Source: Macrocystis pyrifera (taxonomy: Eukaryota; Sar; Phaeophyceae; Laminariales; Laminariaceae). Taken from it: a stretch of 64,000 bases of DNA. The DNA lies in NCBI GenBank assembly GCA_031763025.1, contig JASSKH010000035.1:2764320-2828319 (forward strand). Reading direction: 5' to 3'. Position numbers and translations under genes: made by a program. Under the pieces are notes generated by a model that was given only the letters and a program-made list of their open reading frames with translations, made no database searches and was not told the DNA's origin. Shown here piece after piece: positions 46,908 through 60,400 of the stretch (position 1 is its first letter; each line of letters starts with the position of its first letter).

Positions 46908-49070
46908 TCAGGAAGAAGCTCCAAGACCCGACGACATTTCCTTCAAAATCTTCTCCGCCTCATCCCTGCGCTCCCCGCCGTCCCTGCAAGCGCTCGTCAC
47001 CGACTCGTACGTCTTCGCACTTGGCGCGATGCCCCTTCGCTGCATGTCCTTCAGCAGGTCAACAACCTGCTCCTGCTGCTGCCCCCACCTTCACACGCCA
47101 ACAACGCAGCGTCATAGGCAAACACGTCGGAGCTACAGCCGCGGTAGGCATCTCTCGCAGAAGCTCGACGGCTTGTTCCCACGCCCGCCCATCTCCGCAG
47201 GCCTGTAAGCAAGCTTTGTAGACCGTCACATCCGGGGTGATCCCTACTTCCGGCAGCCCCCTCAACAGTGCCACGGCCTCTTCCCAGCGGCCTCCGCTCC
47301 CAAGAGCTTTGATGGCGGACGTGTAGCTGCGTATGCTGGGGGTAACGCCCACCGCCGGCATCTCCCGCAACAGAGAAGTTGCCTGCTCCCACTGACCGCT
47401 TTTTCCACAAGCCGTGATGGCCGCGGTGTACGTTCTGTCGTTGGGAGGGACACCGAGGGCGGCCATCTCTCCCGCAGCAATTCCACCGCCCGTTTCCATC
47501 GACCTCCCGTGCCACATGCTGCGATGGCGGCGGTGTAGCACATCACGTTTGGGGATACGTTTGTCTGTGTCGTCATCTCTCGCAGCAGGTCCAGGGCGCG
47601 CTCAGCCTCGCCGGCGTCACCACAAGCTTTTATAGTGGCCGTGTAGCTCCTGGCACTGGGCGCGATGCCGAGCGTCGGCATCTCGCGGAGAAGATCCACG
47701 GCAGCTCGCCACTGCCGCCCCTTTCCCAGGGCTACGATGCAATCGTTGTAGCTAGCTCTGTCGGGAGCAATGCCAACGGCTGGCATCTCGCGCAGCAAGT
47801 CCACCGATGTTTGCCACTGGCGACAGTTTCCGCAGGCGGCAATGGCGCAGCTGTAGCTGGCGACGGTTGGGGGGATTCCGGCCATCCGCATCTCCCGCAG
47901 CAGAGCCACCGCTTGGTCCCATCGCCTTCCGTCCCCGCAAGCGACGATGCACGCGTGATAACCGGCCGCAATGGGCGTTAAATCCGCCGCCTTCATCTCT
48001 CGCAAAAGCTCCAGGGCCCGCTTCCATTGCCCCCCACGCCCGCAAGCTCTAATGGCGGCGGAGTAGCACCCAAGATTGGCGGGGAACCCCGCTGCCGACA
48101 TTCCCCTTAGCAGAGCCACGGCTTGCTCCCCTCGATTTCGGTCCCCGCTGGCGTTGATCGCCACGAGGTAGGTCTTAACGTTGGGGGCGACACCAACCGT
48201 TGCCATTTCTCGCAAGAGCGTCAGAGCCATCTCAGGCCGACCTGCGGCACCGCACGCCGCGATGGCGACGTTGTAGCAAACCACGTTCGGCGTAACCCCC
48301 GCCCTCGGCATGCCCTTCAGCAGGATGATAGCCTGCCCCTCTTGCCCCGCCCTCCTGCACGCGCTCATGGCACACACGTAATGGATGACATTCGGTGACA
48401 CGCCCTCCGCCGACATCTTCCGCAGCAAATCCAAGGCACGCCTCCACTCGCCCCCATTCCCGCAGGCCTTTATCGCGCAGGCATAAGTCACCTCGTCCGG
48501 CGGCCTCTCCGCGGCCTTCATGCGGGCCATGACCTCCAGCACTGTCTGCCATTCGCCACGCTGGACGTGGGCGGTCAAGGCGGCGTTGCACATCGCCACG
48601 TCCACTAGGCCCGGCTGCGCCATAGCTTCCGCCAGCACCCGCTCCGCGGCCTCACAATCCTTCCTCATTCCCGCCAACTGCAGCCGCTCCATGAAGGGTC
48701 CCCGTCGACGCCCGAAGTCAGGAACAGCGCAGGCGAATTCAGGAGCATTACGGCCGCGAATTCTGGCCCCTCTCTGTGCGCGCGCGACAGCCCAAGGGTG
48801 AAGTACCCGATCGATCGCCTGCCCATCACGGTGTCGTGAAAATTGCGACGGTTCAGCGACGGCACTACTCGTGGCAACTCGCGTGGAAAATTCCGAAGGC
48901 TCGCCGCCATGGTCGGAACGTTGTAACTGAACGGTACTTTCGCCTCGGTGGGGGATGGAAACCCTGGGATGGCATGAGCGCACGGCGCAAACTCTTCCCG
49001 GTCTAGAGATGGTCCGCAAGGCCTGGGCTACGCCGTTGGCGGTGACGCTTGCGACGCGGCTGAAGGTCAT
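46908..49070 (-). CDS. Pentatricopeptide repeat (PPR) protein, P-class, about 16-17 repeats; reading frame interrupted near its 3' end
   Basis: A single long frame from 49070 (or 49157) downwards carries tandem repeats of about 35 residues. Each repeat ends in a variant of LLREMxxxGVxP followed by a YxxAIxACGxxGxW helix pair. About twelve repeats read cleanly to about 47.47 kb. Four or five more continue in two other frames to a stop at 46908-46910. Frame changes fall at 47471-47473 (two extra C on the plus strand), about 47125-47130 (one base short) and 47082-47086 (one base short). The family binds organelle RNA, one repeat per base, in processing, stability or editing. The start at 49070 begins MTFSRVASVTANGVAQALRT, Arg-rich and acid-free like an organelle transit peptide; the longer upstream start is Pro-rich and less likely. 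No intron is seen. Either the 3' indels are sequencing errors or this copy is decaying. Confidence 0.85.
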
Positions 49071-49569
49071 GGCGTTTCCAGGTAACCCTATGAGTGGGAG
49101 GAAGGGGGGTGGAGGGAAGGACGGAAGATGGGATGTGGGAGACAGAAACGAGCTCAATCACGGACCACAGCAATAGCAAAGAAGTCAAATTGATATCCGG
49201 TGTCCTTTTGTTCTCGTGCACTCAAATAGTGCCCGGGACATACTTGTGGTTTGAAAAGAAGAACGGCAACAGCAACAGATACATTGATAGTACATCGTAG
49301 AGCTTGCTGGTATATGCGTGATATATACTCGTATCGACCAGAATATCGTTTCTTTTTTGCAGCGGCGTACAAACAAGAATACCACACCAACAAGGAGACA
49401 GCAACAGCGTGGTCAGAATTCGTGCAAGTTGAAATTTATTGTAGGTCAAATCGCGCCGTTTTCCTCCTGGGGTTGCTATCACTCACTCGACCTCGTACTC
49501 CTATGTATGACGACGCCAAGCGCGACAATAACTTGCAAGCGATGCAAGCCTGGAGTGGGGTATGCGTCA

Positions 49570-49573
<4 letters not shown>

Positions 49574-49602
<29 letters not shown>
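49574..49602. repeat. (CTG)n microsatellite
   Basis: An almost pure run of about ten CTG units. Confidence 0.95.
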
Positions 49603-52600
49603 GCCACTTGATCAGACCTCTTACGTGTAGAGGGCACAGGCAGCAGTTACAATTTGCATGCGATTCGCGAGACTAGAGACACCTTCTCGTACTGCAGCAA
49701 TATGGTGTGAATACGTAAAACCTTCGTAGTGTTTCTACTTCTTACACCTCGTGCGTACGTCAACCTCTATTTGAAGTACGGACCACACTCCGCAATCAAA
49801 ATGTACCCACCGTCCGCATCCATCAATATTCACCCTGCAGCCTGTTCGAATTTAGTTTGTCTGTACGGGAGGTAGCTCTAGATAAGTGCTGCTGTCTAAA
49901 TAGACGAGCGAATCGTGGGTGTCCATGCCTAACGCACTACGTACGACCCAGATCTACCGCGACGTCAAAGCCTCGCGGCCACACGCAGCAGCAAGAAGGT
50001 ATCACTCTTTGAGGGTGAGTTCGGCCTTACAGGCAACTTTTCAATAGTGGGGCGCGGGGGAGGCGAAAAAACAAGATAGGGAAAATGTTTCAAGGCTTGC
50101 GCAGGCATTCTCGATACGGGTCGCTCAAGTTTTCGAGTTTTGTTTCATTGCCGGTGTGCCAGGTGCACTCTGCCGCGACGCCACCACGAGCGCTATAGTT
50201 GTCGCCGTGAACATAGCCACATTCGAAAGATCTTGTGTAGAGCTACATCATAGGTATTTAAATCACCTCAAGTCGTTGGAGCATGTGGGATATTTATGAA
50301 AGGCCCCAGCCATCCACGAAGCCGAATGATACGTACGTGCCATTCTGGGCAATCATGTAACGACCGTTTGGTCTTCATATTTATGCCCCAACGGTCCTTA
50401 CAATTCCGCCACGCTCTTCCCATCGCCCCTGCCTGCCCCGTCTCTTCTCGTCAATTGACGTTCGGATTTGGGGGAGTAGGTGCTCTCTCTTTACCGCAAT
50501 AACAGCACACAAACTGCAATAACAGCAGCAACGACATAGCTAGTCCCTGTGATCGTACGAGTTCCAACAGATGCATATGCTTGCTGTCGGGGTGTCGAGG
50601 TGGCTCTGCCTCTGGTTTATACGTTTTGGATTTTTTGGTTCTCGCTCGCAACCGCTCGTCAAGCTTGCCATCGCACTCTTCTTCCTGCTGCTGCTGTGAT
50701 CTGAGTCTCCAGTCTCGGGGTTGTCCGGTGGCATCACACGATTGGGCGGCGTGCTTGCTGCGTGTCGCAGCAGCTAGCTGCTTGCAGCGCGGTCATCAGA
50801 TGCTTACTCCATCGAGAGCTTTCTATCTGCCGTGAGGCGCTTTTGCTGCAGCAGGCGCTGTGCCGTGCTGCGATCGGCCGCGGAATTAACAAGCTATGTT
50901 CATTGAGTCATCATCCAATCAGCGTACGAATTTTGTCACAATTTGGTTGGTTTTAGTGTGTGTGATTGGCCTACGTCACGAGTTTGCAACATTGCGAAAT
51001 TGCCTATACCTCCGCCAGAAAAACCTGCCCCGCTCGTTAAACAAAAGCTTGATAAAGAATGCCTTGCAGCTCGCTGCCGAGGAGGGAGGGGAACGGAGTT
51101 ACATGTAATCCCCCCTCGCTGTTTGCTGTTGTTTCTATTGTCATGCAGTGTGAGGTCGTACCGACCCGCAGTCTGAAGGCGGACAAGGTTAATAATGCCG
51201 GCAACACATCACGCGCGATCACCACAACACGTCACCAGAGGTTACGATCAGCGAAAGGACATGCAGACGATGGCGATATTGCAACAGCAATCAGAGTGCC
51301 TAATTACCAGGTAGCTATTAGCTACCTCAGGAAGATCTACTATCATGCTTTGTCCACTACTGGACAGAATGTATATACCCGGGTTGCGTTTGGGGTCGAC
51401 CAAGCGCATTATTAGCTGGGGCTCAAAGTCAAAACAGAAACCTACACAGGCAAAAAGAGTCGGCCGCATATGTACACCATCTCACCTTCTCCAAAGCCGT
51501 CCAAGATGTTTCACTGGATGCTCACCCAAGCAACTGTATGTGGTATGCAAAGCGGCCCTGATACGCTGTATGTAGCTTTCGATTTTGATGCGATCATCAT
51601 GGGTTTGCTTGCAGAGCAGCGGGCATTTTTCTTCTGGGGCTGAACCAACGAAATGTGATCGGCAACAATCTGTTTTTTTCAGTGTTTTCTTTCTTTCTCA
51701 ACGTCCTTTCCCAGCTTCCTTCCTGCTTAAACAGCAATCCCATCAACATTGATGCGGTAAACATCAGGGGGGAGGGACGTAGGCCAATCGACATGCCACC
51801 GGCGGGCGGTTGAAAAACTTAGAGGAGCTACATGTAAAAAAATCGAGACGACAAGTCGCGCGCACATACACACTTACTTACTTGTCAATCAAGAAGAAGC
51901 TTCTGAAGATCAGTAAGTACGACGACCACAGCTCGGTACGACCGAAAGTTTGAATGTTTAGCTGGAGTAACAGAAGAGTACGAGAGTACGATGAGGCATG
52001 ATGTATGTGACGGGCCCGATTATCTAGGTTACTCTTGATCATTTTCACTCGTGTTGGTATCTTAAGTAGATAGATGTTCCTTGCCTCTCCAGAGCTTCTT
52101 CCGACGAGGAGGGTAGGTAAGTATCCCTCTTGGAGGAATATTATACCAATAATAATCGTAACGCCTCCAATATAGAGGAAACGGGGGTACCATGGCAATA
52201 GCCCACCTTGAAGGGCCGTATGTATGCATAGAAAATCAGGAGGACACAAAGTCCATCTAGAAAAACCGGAGAATTAAACAAAGGTGCGGCGATTCACGAC
52301 GCACTCCGACAGCTCCATATAACTTGCAGGCGAGAGCTGGCGAGTATCTATCAGAAATCTGCGGCGTGCAGAAAGCAGACGCGAGGGAAAAAAACTCTGG
52401 CAAGGTCTTGGCAAGGCTATCTCTAGAGGTTGCTCTATACCACTCACATGTTATTATATCTCCATTGCCTCTCCAGGTGCTGTTCGTTTGGATCGTCAAC
52501 TAACTATTCCTCTTCGAAGAATACTAATATTATAGTTGTAGTAACTAACGTCTCCACAACAACAACAAACAGCAGTGGAGGGGAAACGGGGATACTACAT

Positions 52601-52936
52601 TATTACGCGGTAGAACTAGTACGTGGAAAGAACACATTTTATTAGTTACTTACAGGTAGTCTACGGTACGTAGTGAGAGAGTTATCTACATATGTATGTA
52701 ATAAGTAACTATGCTAGGTTGTAGACGATGTTACTATGATGGTTCCCAAGTGTTGCCTGCGACATCTGCTTTCTTCACGTTGAATTTCGTGTGAATTCCA
52801 GGTATTGGCCGGTTTACAGCAACACACCGGTTACGTGTACTGAGGTACTACAGTGCTACTATTGTATGGTATGAAACACACCCGAACGAAATACATTCGC
52901 GGGCTGTTCTGCTGAGCTTGTTTTTGGTTTGTGTAG

Positions 52937-53270
52937 TTTTTTTTTTGCTTTTTTTAATCATCACTTTACCTTTACTTTCCAGCCTAATTCGTAGGAGGTT
53001 TTACCCTCAGAGATCTTCTGGACAAGCCGTGGTCACAGGTGTCGTCCCTTCCCCCCGGTACGTGCCTTTATTTTTTGTCGCGCATAGGGTTCAGCATTCC
53101 CACTGCTCGTCGATTTTCATCGAATGTAGCTAACTCACGCTCTCACGCTTTCCGCTAATCAATTTTTTATGCAAGAAAAAATCCCTACGAGCATGCATTC
53201 GGTGAGACGTGAACCCACGAAATTGATCTTGATAGGCACGCGGACCACCTACCAAGCCACCGGGGACGCC
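52937..53270 (-). mobile_element. tRNA-derived SINE, full-length copy
   Basis: On the minus strand the head starts at about 53270 (GGCGTCCCCGGTGGCTTGGT) with the B box GGGTTCACGTCTCACC. The poly(A) tail corresponds to T-rich 52937-52955. The body is collinear with the copy at 16692. Confidence 0.85.
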
Positions 53271-54436
53271 GGCATTAGTAGGCGAGCGGACACATGAAAT
53301 TAAAGTCGAGGATAGTCCCGTTGGTGAAGGCGAATAACCAGCCGTAAGACGAAATTGAACGTAAATCGTGCGCGGTACTGATGTGCGGCATATATATACA
53401 ATAGTACGTATATATCGTGCGTGCCGCACTGAAACAAGCAGCAACCGTGAAACATTTCCGTTGAAATGAGGCACAAAAACATAAAACAAACAGGCGAAAA
53501 AGCTTGAACTACGTAAGTAGTGCTACAGTAGTAACTACCAGAGAGGATAGAAACGATGCACCTAACTACGACTGTAAGCACTCTCGTGATGGGTGATAGG
53601 TGATTGGCAGCAGCAGTAGGGGTCGAAATGGCTTTCTTATGTGTAATGTCGCCAGCTGCAGCTTCCCATCCGTCTCACGAGCCCTGCTACTGGCACAGCT
53701 GCTTCTTCTCGTCTACTCAAGACGATATGTCATGACGTATCATGATATGATGCAATACAATCCACAAGTTTCCCGTCGAAAGCGTGTAGGCTCCCTCCCG
53801 GAAAAAAAGGTTTAACGCTCATGAAAAAGCCAGCAGATATATTAGTTGCACCGCTGAATAGCTTGCTTCTCCGGGCAGAGTTGCGCGTTGCCTACACCTA
53901 CGCCCCCCCCCCCCCTCCAACCCGGGAGAGCAAGTGTCTGCCAATCGGGAGGAAGCTTACGCTATTTCTGGAGGGAAAAACTCGAATGATCAGTCAAAAA
54001 GTTGTACGACCAAAATTATTCCATCCTCGCCCAAAAAATACCATCTTCACACACTTGGGCTTCTCACCCGCCCCAAAAACAAGGTGGAAACAACTGTTTT
54101 TGACTCACAACAACTGGCAAGTCAACACTCATTTGTAATCATTCACGCGCGCGATCGACTCGAGGTCGAAAGACAAAAACTATCGTACAGCGCGTCGTAC
54201 ACCGCGACTCAAATGCTAGTAGCCGTAGCCCGCCAAAATCAATCCGATGCCCCTCTTGCCCGATTTAAACTTGACGTGGGCGGCAGCGAAACCCCTTGCC
54301 GACCACAATCTGTCTCGGGTGTCTTGAGACACATCGCGCCCTATCGATCCGGGGCCTGTTTCCAGGTCCAATCGGTGGCGTCCGGGACAACAGGACATGT
54401 TCGAAACGCTTGCGTGCCCCTACTGAATGGCTGCAA

Positions 54437-57400
54437 TCATCTATGCGCGCGACGCGCAACCTTCCAGGGCGCGTTGTCGCTGAAGAGGGGGATGTACTTG
54501 CCGATCTCGTCACGCTGTTGCTGAACGATGCACTCCGATATCCACACCAAGTTCCGGATTTCCTGGTCGTGAGGAGAGAGAGGCCACGAGGGATTACATC
54601 AAATATACGAAACGGTTAAGCCGTGCGTATAACGTCACAAACAATACTTCGACAGTAGAATCGCGGTATGACAGCACTACCTGAACGCGCCCGCTCTAGT
54701 CTTCTTTTGCAGCGCGCTACTAACTACCAGTACCTGGTGGTCAAGTACCAGATATTTTTTAATTTGTGATACCAACCTTACGGCGAGACAAGAAAAAACG
54801 CGTGCAACGCTTCGTGTACCAGGTATACGCTACCGCACACGGCGACATGAGGTATCTGTTGCTTACCCATATCCTACACAACGGCATCGGGCATCCTCCC
54901 ATCCCCGTAGACAATACGAGCATTAGCAGGCATGGTACGAAAAGGGTCGCAAGCCGACACCATGAACACACAACACAACGATCTATTCGGTGCATGATAC
55001 CAAAACGCTGCGGTAAAACCGCCCTGTTCAAAACAACAAACAACAAAACAAGATGCCGATAGCAGTTCCCAGCCCAATCCGCGCCCCCATCTGGCGCGGA
55101 TCGCAAAAACAAAAAGAAAAGGCAAGCGAAATCCCGGCGCACCGACCGCCCTTTCATTGGTCGGCTGCACACAGAACGCCCTTTGATCGGTCTGCGGCAC
55201 ACATGGTCGGGGGGGCGTCCGACGGCTCTTGTGGTAGGCAACCCTCACCTGCTCTTTCAGCTTGACGTGGGCGTAGAAGCAGCCGAAGTGCATCTGCCCG
55301 TCGAATGCCAGTTCCAGCATTTCGACGTCCCTCTCAAAGAACGCGTCGTCAATGGACTTGCGATAGGCAGCAAGAAAAACAGAGGGCAGAAAAATCGAAC
55401 ACACGGCAGGCATTGGAAAGATGGGGGGGCACGAGTCAACAAAGAGGGCATGGGTGGTAGGCGGGAGGCTCTCGGTGGGCGTCAACGCGATGACGCAAAG
55501 TTCCAGCATGTTGCGCGTCTGATCAGTGCCATGTGCAGCCATTCTCAAAAATACTAGTGAACACTTCGACACGAAGCGCAACCCGGGAGTGAACAGGGGT
55601 GCCTATCGCGCTCCCTTGTTGCAGTCGGCGGCACAAGGAGACGGGTCGGCGAGAATCACCCTTAAACGCGAACAATGGTGACACGCCAGGGCAACAAAAT
55701 CAAATAACGCCTCCACATCGCCTCCCGTATACCGGAATCAACCTTGAACGCCAACTATGGTGGCGCACCAAGGCAACAAACTAAAACAACGACTCCACGT
55801 TGCCTCTCGTATTTCCGGAATCAACCTTGAACGCGAACTATGTTGACACACCCGGGCAACACTTAAAACAACGCCTCCACATTGTCTCCCGTATACCGTG
55901 AACGTGCTAAGAAAACAGACGCCGTATACGTAATGCGTGCGTGCTGTTGTGCTTGCTTAAGCGACAGCATCGCGGAGCAACCTCCGCGAAACAATCGCCC
56001 ACGACAAAGGTGACTGAAGGGCATCGGTTGGCAACGACACGTCAAACATGACGCTCACTGCGTAAGCTAGACAATCATGGTACCGTTTTTTAATTATTTT
56101 TTGGCGGTCGGTCACGGCTGGCGATCGAGTTGGATCAATAGTGCGAGGTGGAGAACTCTTACCCCGCACAAGGGGAATGATGTTCGCGGTGAGGCACCCA
56201 TGAGGTAGTTACATAGAACCCCCTATGCTGTCTCTGGAGGTGGCCACACCCGAAAATAAATCAACTCGTTGACGTTATCATCCTTAAGCAAGACCGTCTC
56301 ACAAGCGGTTGTTAGTACGATGCAACTCGCCCTTCATGCGACTCGTCGAACACCTCACGGCGCTTCGCGCTTGGTGCAAGCAAAGTCTGCCTGGTCGGTG
56401 AAAACCCGACCGTCCCGACATTGTAGGGATGCGAGGGTCTATGGTCATACGACTACGGCCATGCGCGATATTGTGTACACCCCCTTCGCTCCTTGCCGCA
56501 TGGCACCGCACCTTGTCCCCGTAGGCTTCGTTTTGGTGGACGGCCCAGATGCCCCGGTAGACAGGGTAAAGGTCCAGCACGGCCGCCAGCTGCGCTTCGT
56601 CGCCGACCTCCTGCCGAGCGGATGGTTTGTGATGAGAAGGAGGACGGGGGGAAGGTGTGTTCGTTTCGATGCGCGTTCGCTGGAAGCATCAAGCATTTGA
56701 ACATGATATGTGGTCACACACGCACCATAGAAAGACCCAATTTCGCTTGTAGGTTAAATAGAGACGGCTGGATTACTGCGAGCGGACGCCCCTGCCACCT
56801 TGTCACCCCACACATGACCCGCACACACGACGTATATACAATACCCTCACGCCATTCCTCAACGTGTAACACCCAACTCAAGAGCGCAAACACAAGACGA
56901 GAAAAAAGTTGAGAAAAGTTAGAGCCTCCGAAGTGGCCAACAGGAGTCCCACGTTACACCCTGAAGCAAGGGTTTCAGCCGCCGTCCTCTCGTCATGAAG
57001 CGCTGAACAGTACCTGGAAGGAGTTGGTCGCTTCGGGATAAAGCGCGCCGATGGCCGGGTAGAGACGGCGACGGTCCGTGGTGCGCATAACGGGCTCGTT
57101 CAACGGTCCTCCGAAAGAGTTGAGGGTAATGTTGATCGCGCCGCGGTCAGCGCGTGCTTCCTTCATTTCGATCGTGTAGAGGGCACGGGGTAAGAGAAAG
57201 GGAATAGGGGCGGGGGGGGGGGCAGTCGGCACAAAATATGTACGTGCAAATGTTCTTCGAAGTAGGCGTTGCTATTGATTGCATGTGTGTCGGGACAACT
57301 GACGATACCGGAGCTACTTATGCGAAGAGGAAAAAGCGCGCATCCGTAAACGCATGGAGAGTGTTCGATATTCCAGCGCAATATAATTCTTGATGGTTGT

Positions 57401-60400
57401 CTTACCGCTATTTGTTGCCGAAATCCAGTACTTATTATGCGGTGATACGTCCCCACCCTGCCGTGATACGGTCGTCACGGCTTCTTCAAAACGAACCGCC
57501 GACACACACAACGTTGGGGTAGTCCATCAACATGGAATAACTGCGAGCACCTGAAACATACCACAACGTGTGAGCCCATAAGCGGCCACAACGCTAACGT
57601 TTCACAAACACATAATATCGGTATTGCACAACCTGACACCATCGAGGTGCCGCACTCCCTGCTTAATAAGGCAAGCAGGCATCCTTGCTGCTCTCACCAG
57701 AAGCTCGCACATGATGACGGCGGTGTCCCCTCCAACGCTGGCGCAGAAGCGGTGGAAGTCCTCCAGATACAACTGCCAAAACCACAGGCGGAACAATTCA
57801 GCAAAAAGCAACGCCAAAGTTTTGAGTGTCGACGCTAGGGAACAGCATCCACTCCCCGATTCGAAAACGGTTGAGGGGCAGATCCAACGAGTCGAAAGCA
57901 GCTCGCGCGCTCAGGCCGACACCGCCCCGTCCACTGCTCCTCTCAACTTGCGAAGGTCGCGGCATCAAAATATCGCCAGCTAAAAAGACGCACGACAAAC
58001 AGGGCGGCAGCTGATCGTCACAACAAGCGGTCCAAACGCGACCACTCCGATTCCGGGCGCAAGTCGGGGCGGGAAGAAGTTATTCAACCTCGCCGCGCCG
58101 CGCCGCGCTCCCCTTCCGTTCAGCGTCCGTTGTTTCGACCAATGAGGTGCGAATGTAGGAGTGAGCTCGGTCTGTAACTGACCTTCATGAGAGAGTTCTT
58201 GATGATCTCGATCTCCACCTCTTCCAGGATATCGCGGACCTAAGGGATATGGAGTAGGTACGGAGGATAGGTCGCCGTCGGTTGATAGAGGAAAGAGGTG
58301 CAGCAGCCAATGTCACACGCCATACGCACAAAGGCGTGAATTCTTACTCGCATTCAACCGCATGCAAGTTTTTGGGGGTAAATTACCGTTGGAACACGCA
58401 ACAAGATAACACACCTCCTGGGGCGAATTTCCCAGCCGAAATCTCGAAACCCAGGGGGGGCAAAAATACACCACGGAACTGATGATGGCTTTGGGAAGAC
58501 CTCGGCGAGGTATTTCTATAGACGCAGCGCTCAACGTACTCAGTACGCCCTCCCCGTTGTCGAGAAACCCAGCTATGAAAATCGTCCGAGGGGGTGTGTT
58601 ATCTCATCACACCACCGTGTGATACGGTAGCGTGATACGGTAGTTGGAATCAGTCTAGGATCATTTTTTCAGCAGTGCAAGGGTTATTAACAGCGATACG
58701 TCGAAAAAGAAAACAAAAAACGGCCCATTCGAGGTTAGCCCGGCCCTGTCGACTTTCGTCGTACAAAACAGCAGTGGGTTTTGCGTCACGCGCTCTTTTT
58801 TCCGCGCTAATTTTATTGTCGCCCATCGCCCCATGGTCTCCCTCCCGCTTTTCAACACAAAACGTGGACTAAAGAAAAAGGTGGGGCGGCATGTGAAAAC
58901 CCTTTCCTGCCCGCGTCGCAAATCTGGGGAGAAATCAGGGCACATACATGGCGAGTGGCGACGATCCGAACGCGCGCAAAAAAAAGTCAACAAATGTTTG
59001 TGTTCCTTGCACCTGCTTGCAGGCCACAAACCCCGTCTGCTGTTGCTACCGAATGTATCAGTGGCAGTGTGCGTTTTATTTGCTCAGAAGCCATACACAG
59101 AAGGTCAGGCAAACGCTCCCAACAAAGCGTCGGCAGCCCCATCCACGTCTCCCTCACACACCTGGGCGGCGTTGGTGAGCCTCTCTTGCTGCTGCTCCAA
59201 AAACTGGCTGAAGTAAGGACCGATGGGGGTGTCAACGAGCACCGTCTGGTAAAGGTCGGCGTAACCCTTCGGCGACGCCTCGAAGGCCGGGATCAGCCGC
59301 ATCGTCGAGTCCTTGAACAGACCCTGGAGACAAACATTCGGGTGTTTGCGATAATCGATTTTTTTTTTATATAAGCATGTTTCAAACCGAACACGAGGAG
59401 CTGATTGGTTGGACAGGTGAATCCGAATGCGCTAGCTCATCAGAAGTTGCTCCGTTCGCTAACCAACCCACAAAGTTACCCAACCCAAGCTACTCAGGTG
59501 AAAAAAGTGTTTTTTTTCCGTCACTTCTTCCCACAGCAATTCATTTTTCGTGAGGTGGCATTGCTACGACTGTGTAAAGGATACATAATACAACAAACCC
59601 AACCCAAACATGTTCTGCGCAAACACCCCAATAGCAAAAAAAAAAAAACGTTCAAGGGCGGAAAACGCGCGGCGCGTTTACTGACTGCGTCTAGCATGCA
59701 GAAACAGTTGGCTTGGCGTGACAGGAGGGGTGGATCAAGGCTGGTGGTTACTGTTGTCAGCACCACCTCTGAGCGTCTAACCGTACCAAGGCGGCGAGCC
59801 GCGTCGACGACGATTCACAAAAAAATGTCGCACGGGCTCTGAAAAGCTCGAAGAAAACAAGCGCCGGCGGCAAATCAGACGGGTAGATAGTTACAGTAGT
59901 GGTATCTCTATCGTGCCGGTATGGTATGCGCCATGCAGCTAACATTACCGGCACTACTATAGCGGCAACCGGCACTAACAACTCCCTCCGCACACGACCA
60001 CACTGGTGAATCTCATCTGTGCCAAGCGATTCAAAAGGCACTACACATAGCAGGCAAACGGCACTACGCAAACGGCACCATACAGGGGCCACTACTGCAT
60101 TCTAATGGGGGAAAAAAAAACACAAGCGTCCGCAAGAAACGAATCCTTCAACGGAAAAAAAAAAAAAAACATTTTTACTAACGAAAAAAAAAAAACCTCA
60201 ACGAGAAATGCAACCAGTGACGACAACAAGCGGTTTTCGCAAGAACCAGGTTCACCGCTCCGCTGGGCAATCCACGAAGAGAAGCATTCTTTAGCACGGA
60301 ACGCGCTATTAATAGCCGCAGCCCCTCCGCGGACAAAAACAAACAGTGGTCTCACCATGGGATGGCACTGCTCGATCAGCTCGTTCACGTCCCGCCCCGA

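Larger units (their letters stand above)
49158..54436. other. Intergenic region between PPR and V-ATPase d
   Basis: Contains the CTG run, a CTG-rich patch at about 50690-50860 and a full SINE (52937-53270). Several open frames under 120 codons occur on both strands; none resembles a family or shows consistent coding bias. Confidence 0.5.

Noticed and set aside
52918-53133. Open frame with FLVCVVFFLLFLIITLPLLS as a membrane protein
   Set aside because: Its 3' part is the SINE body and its hydrophobic start is the T-rich SINE tail.
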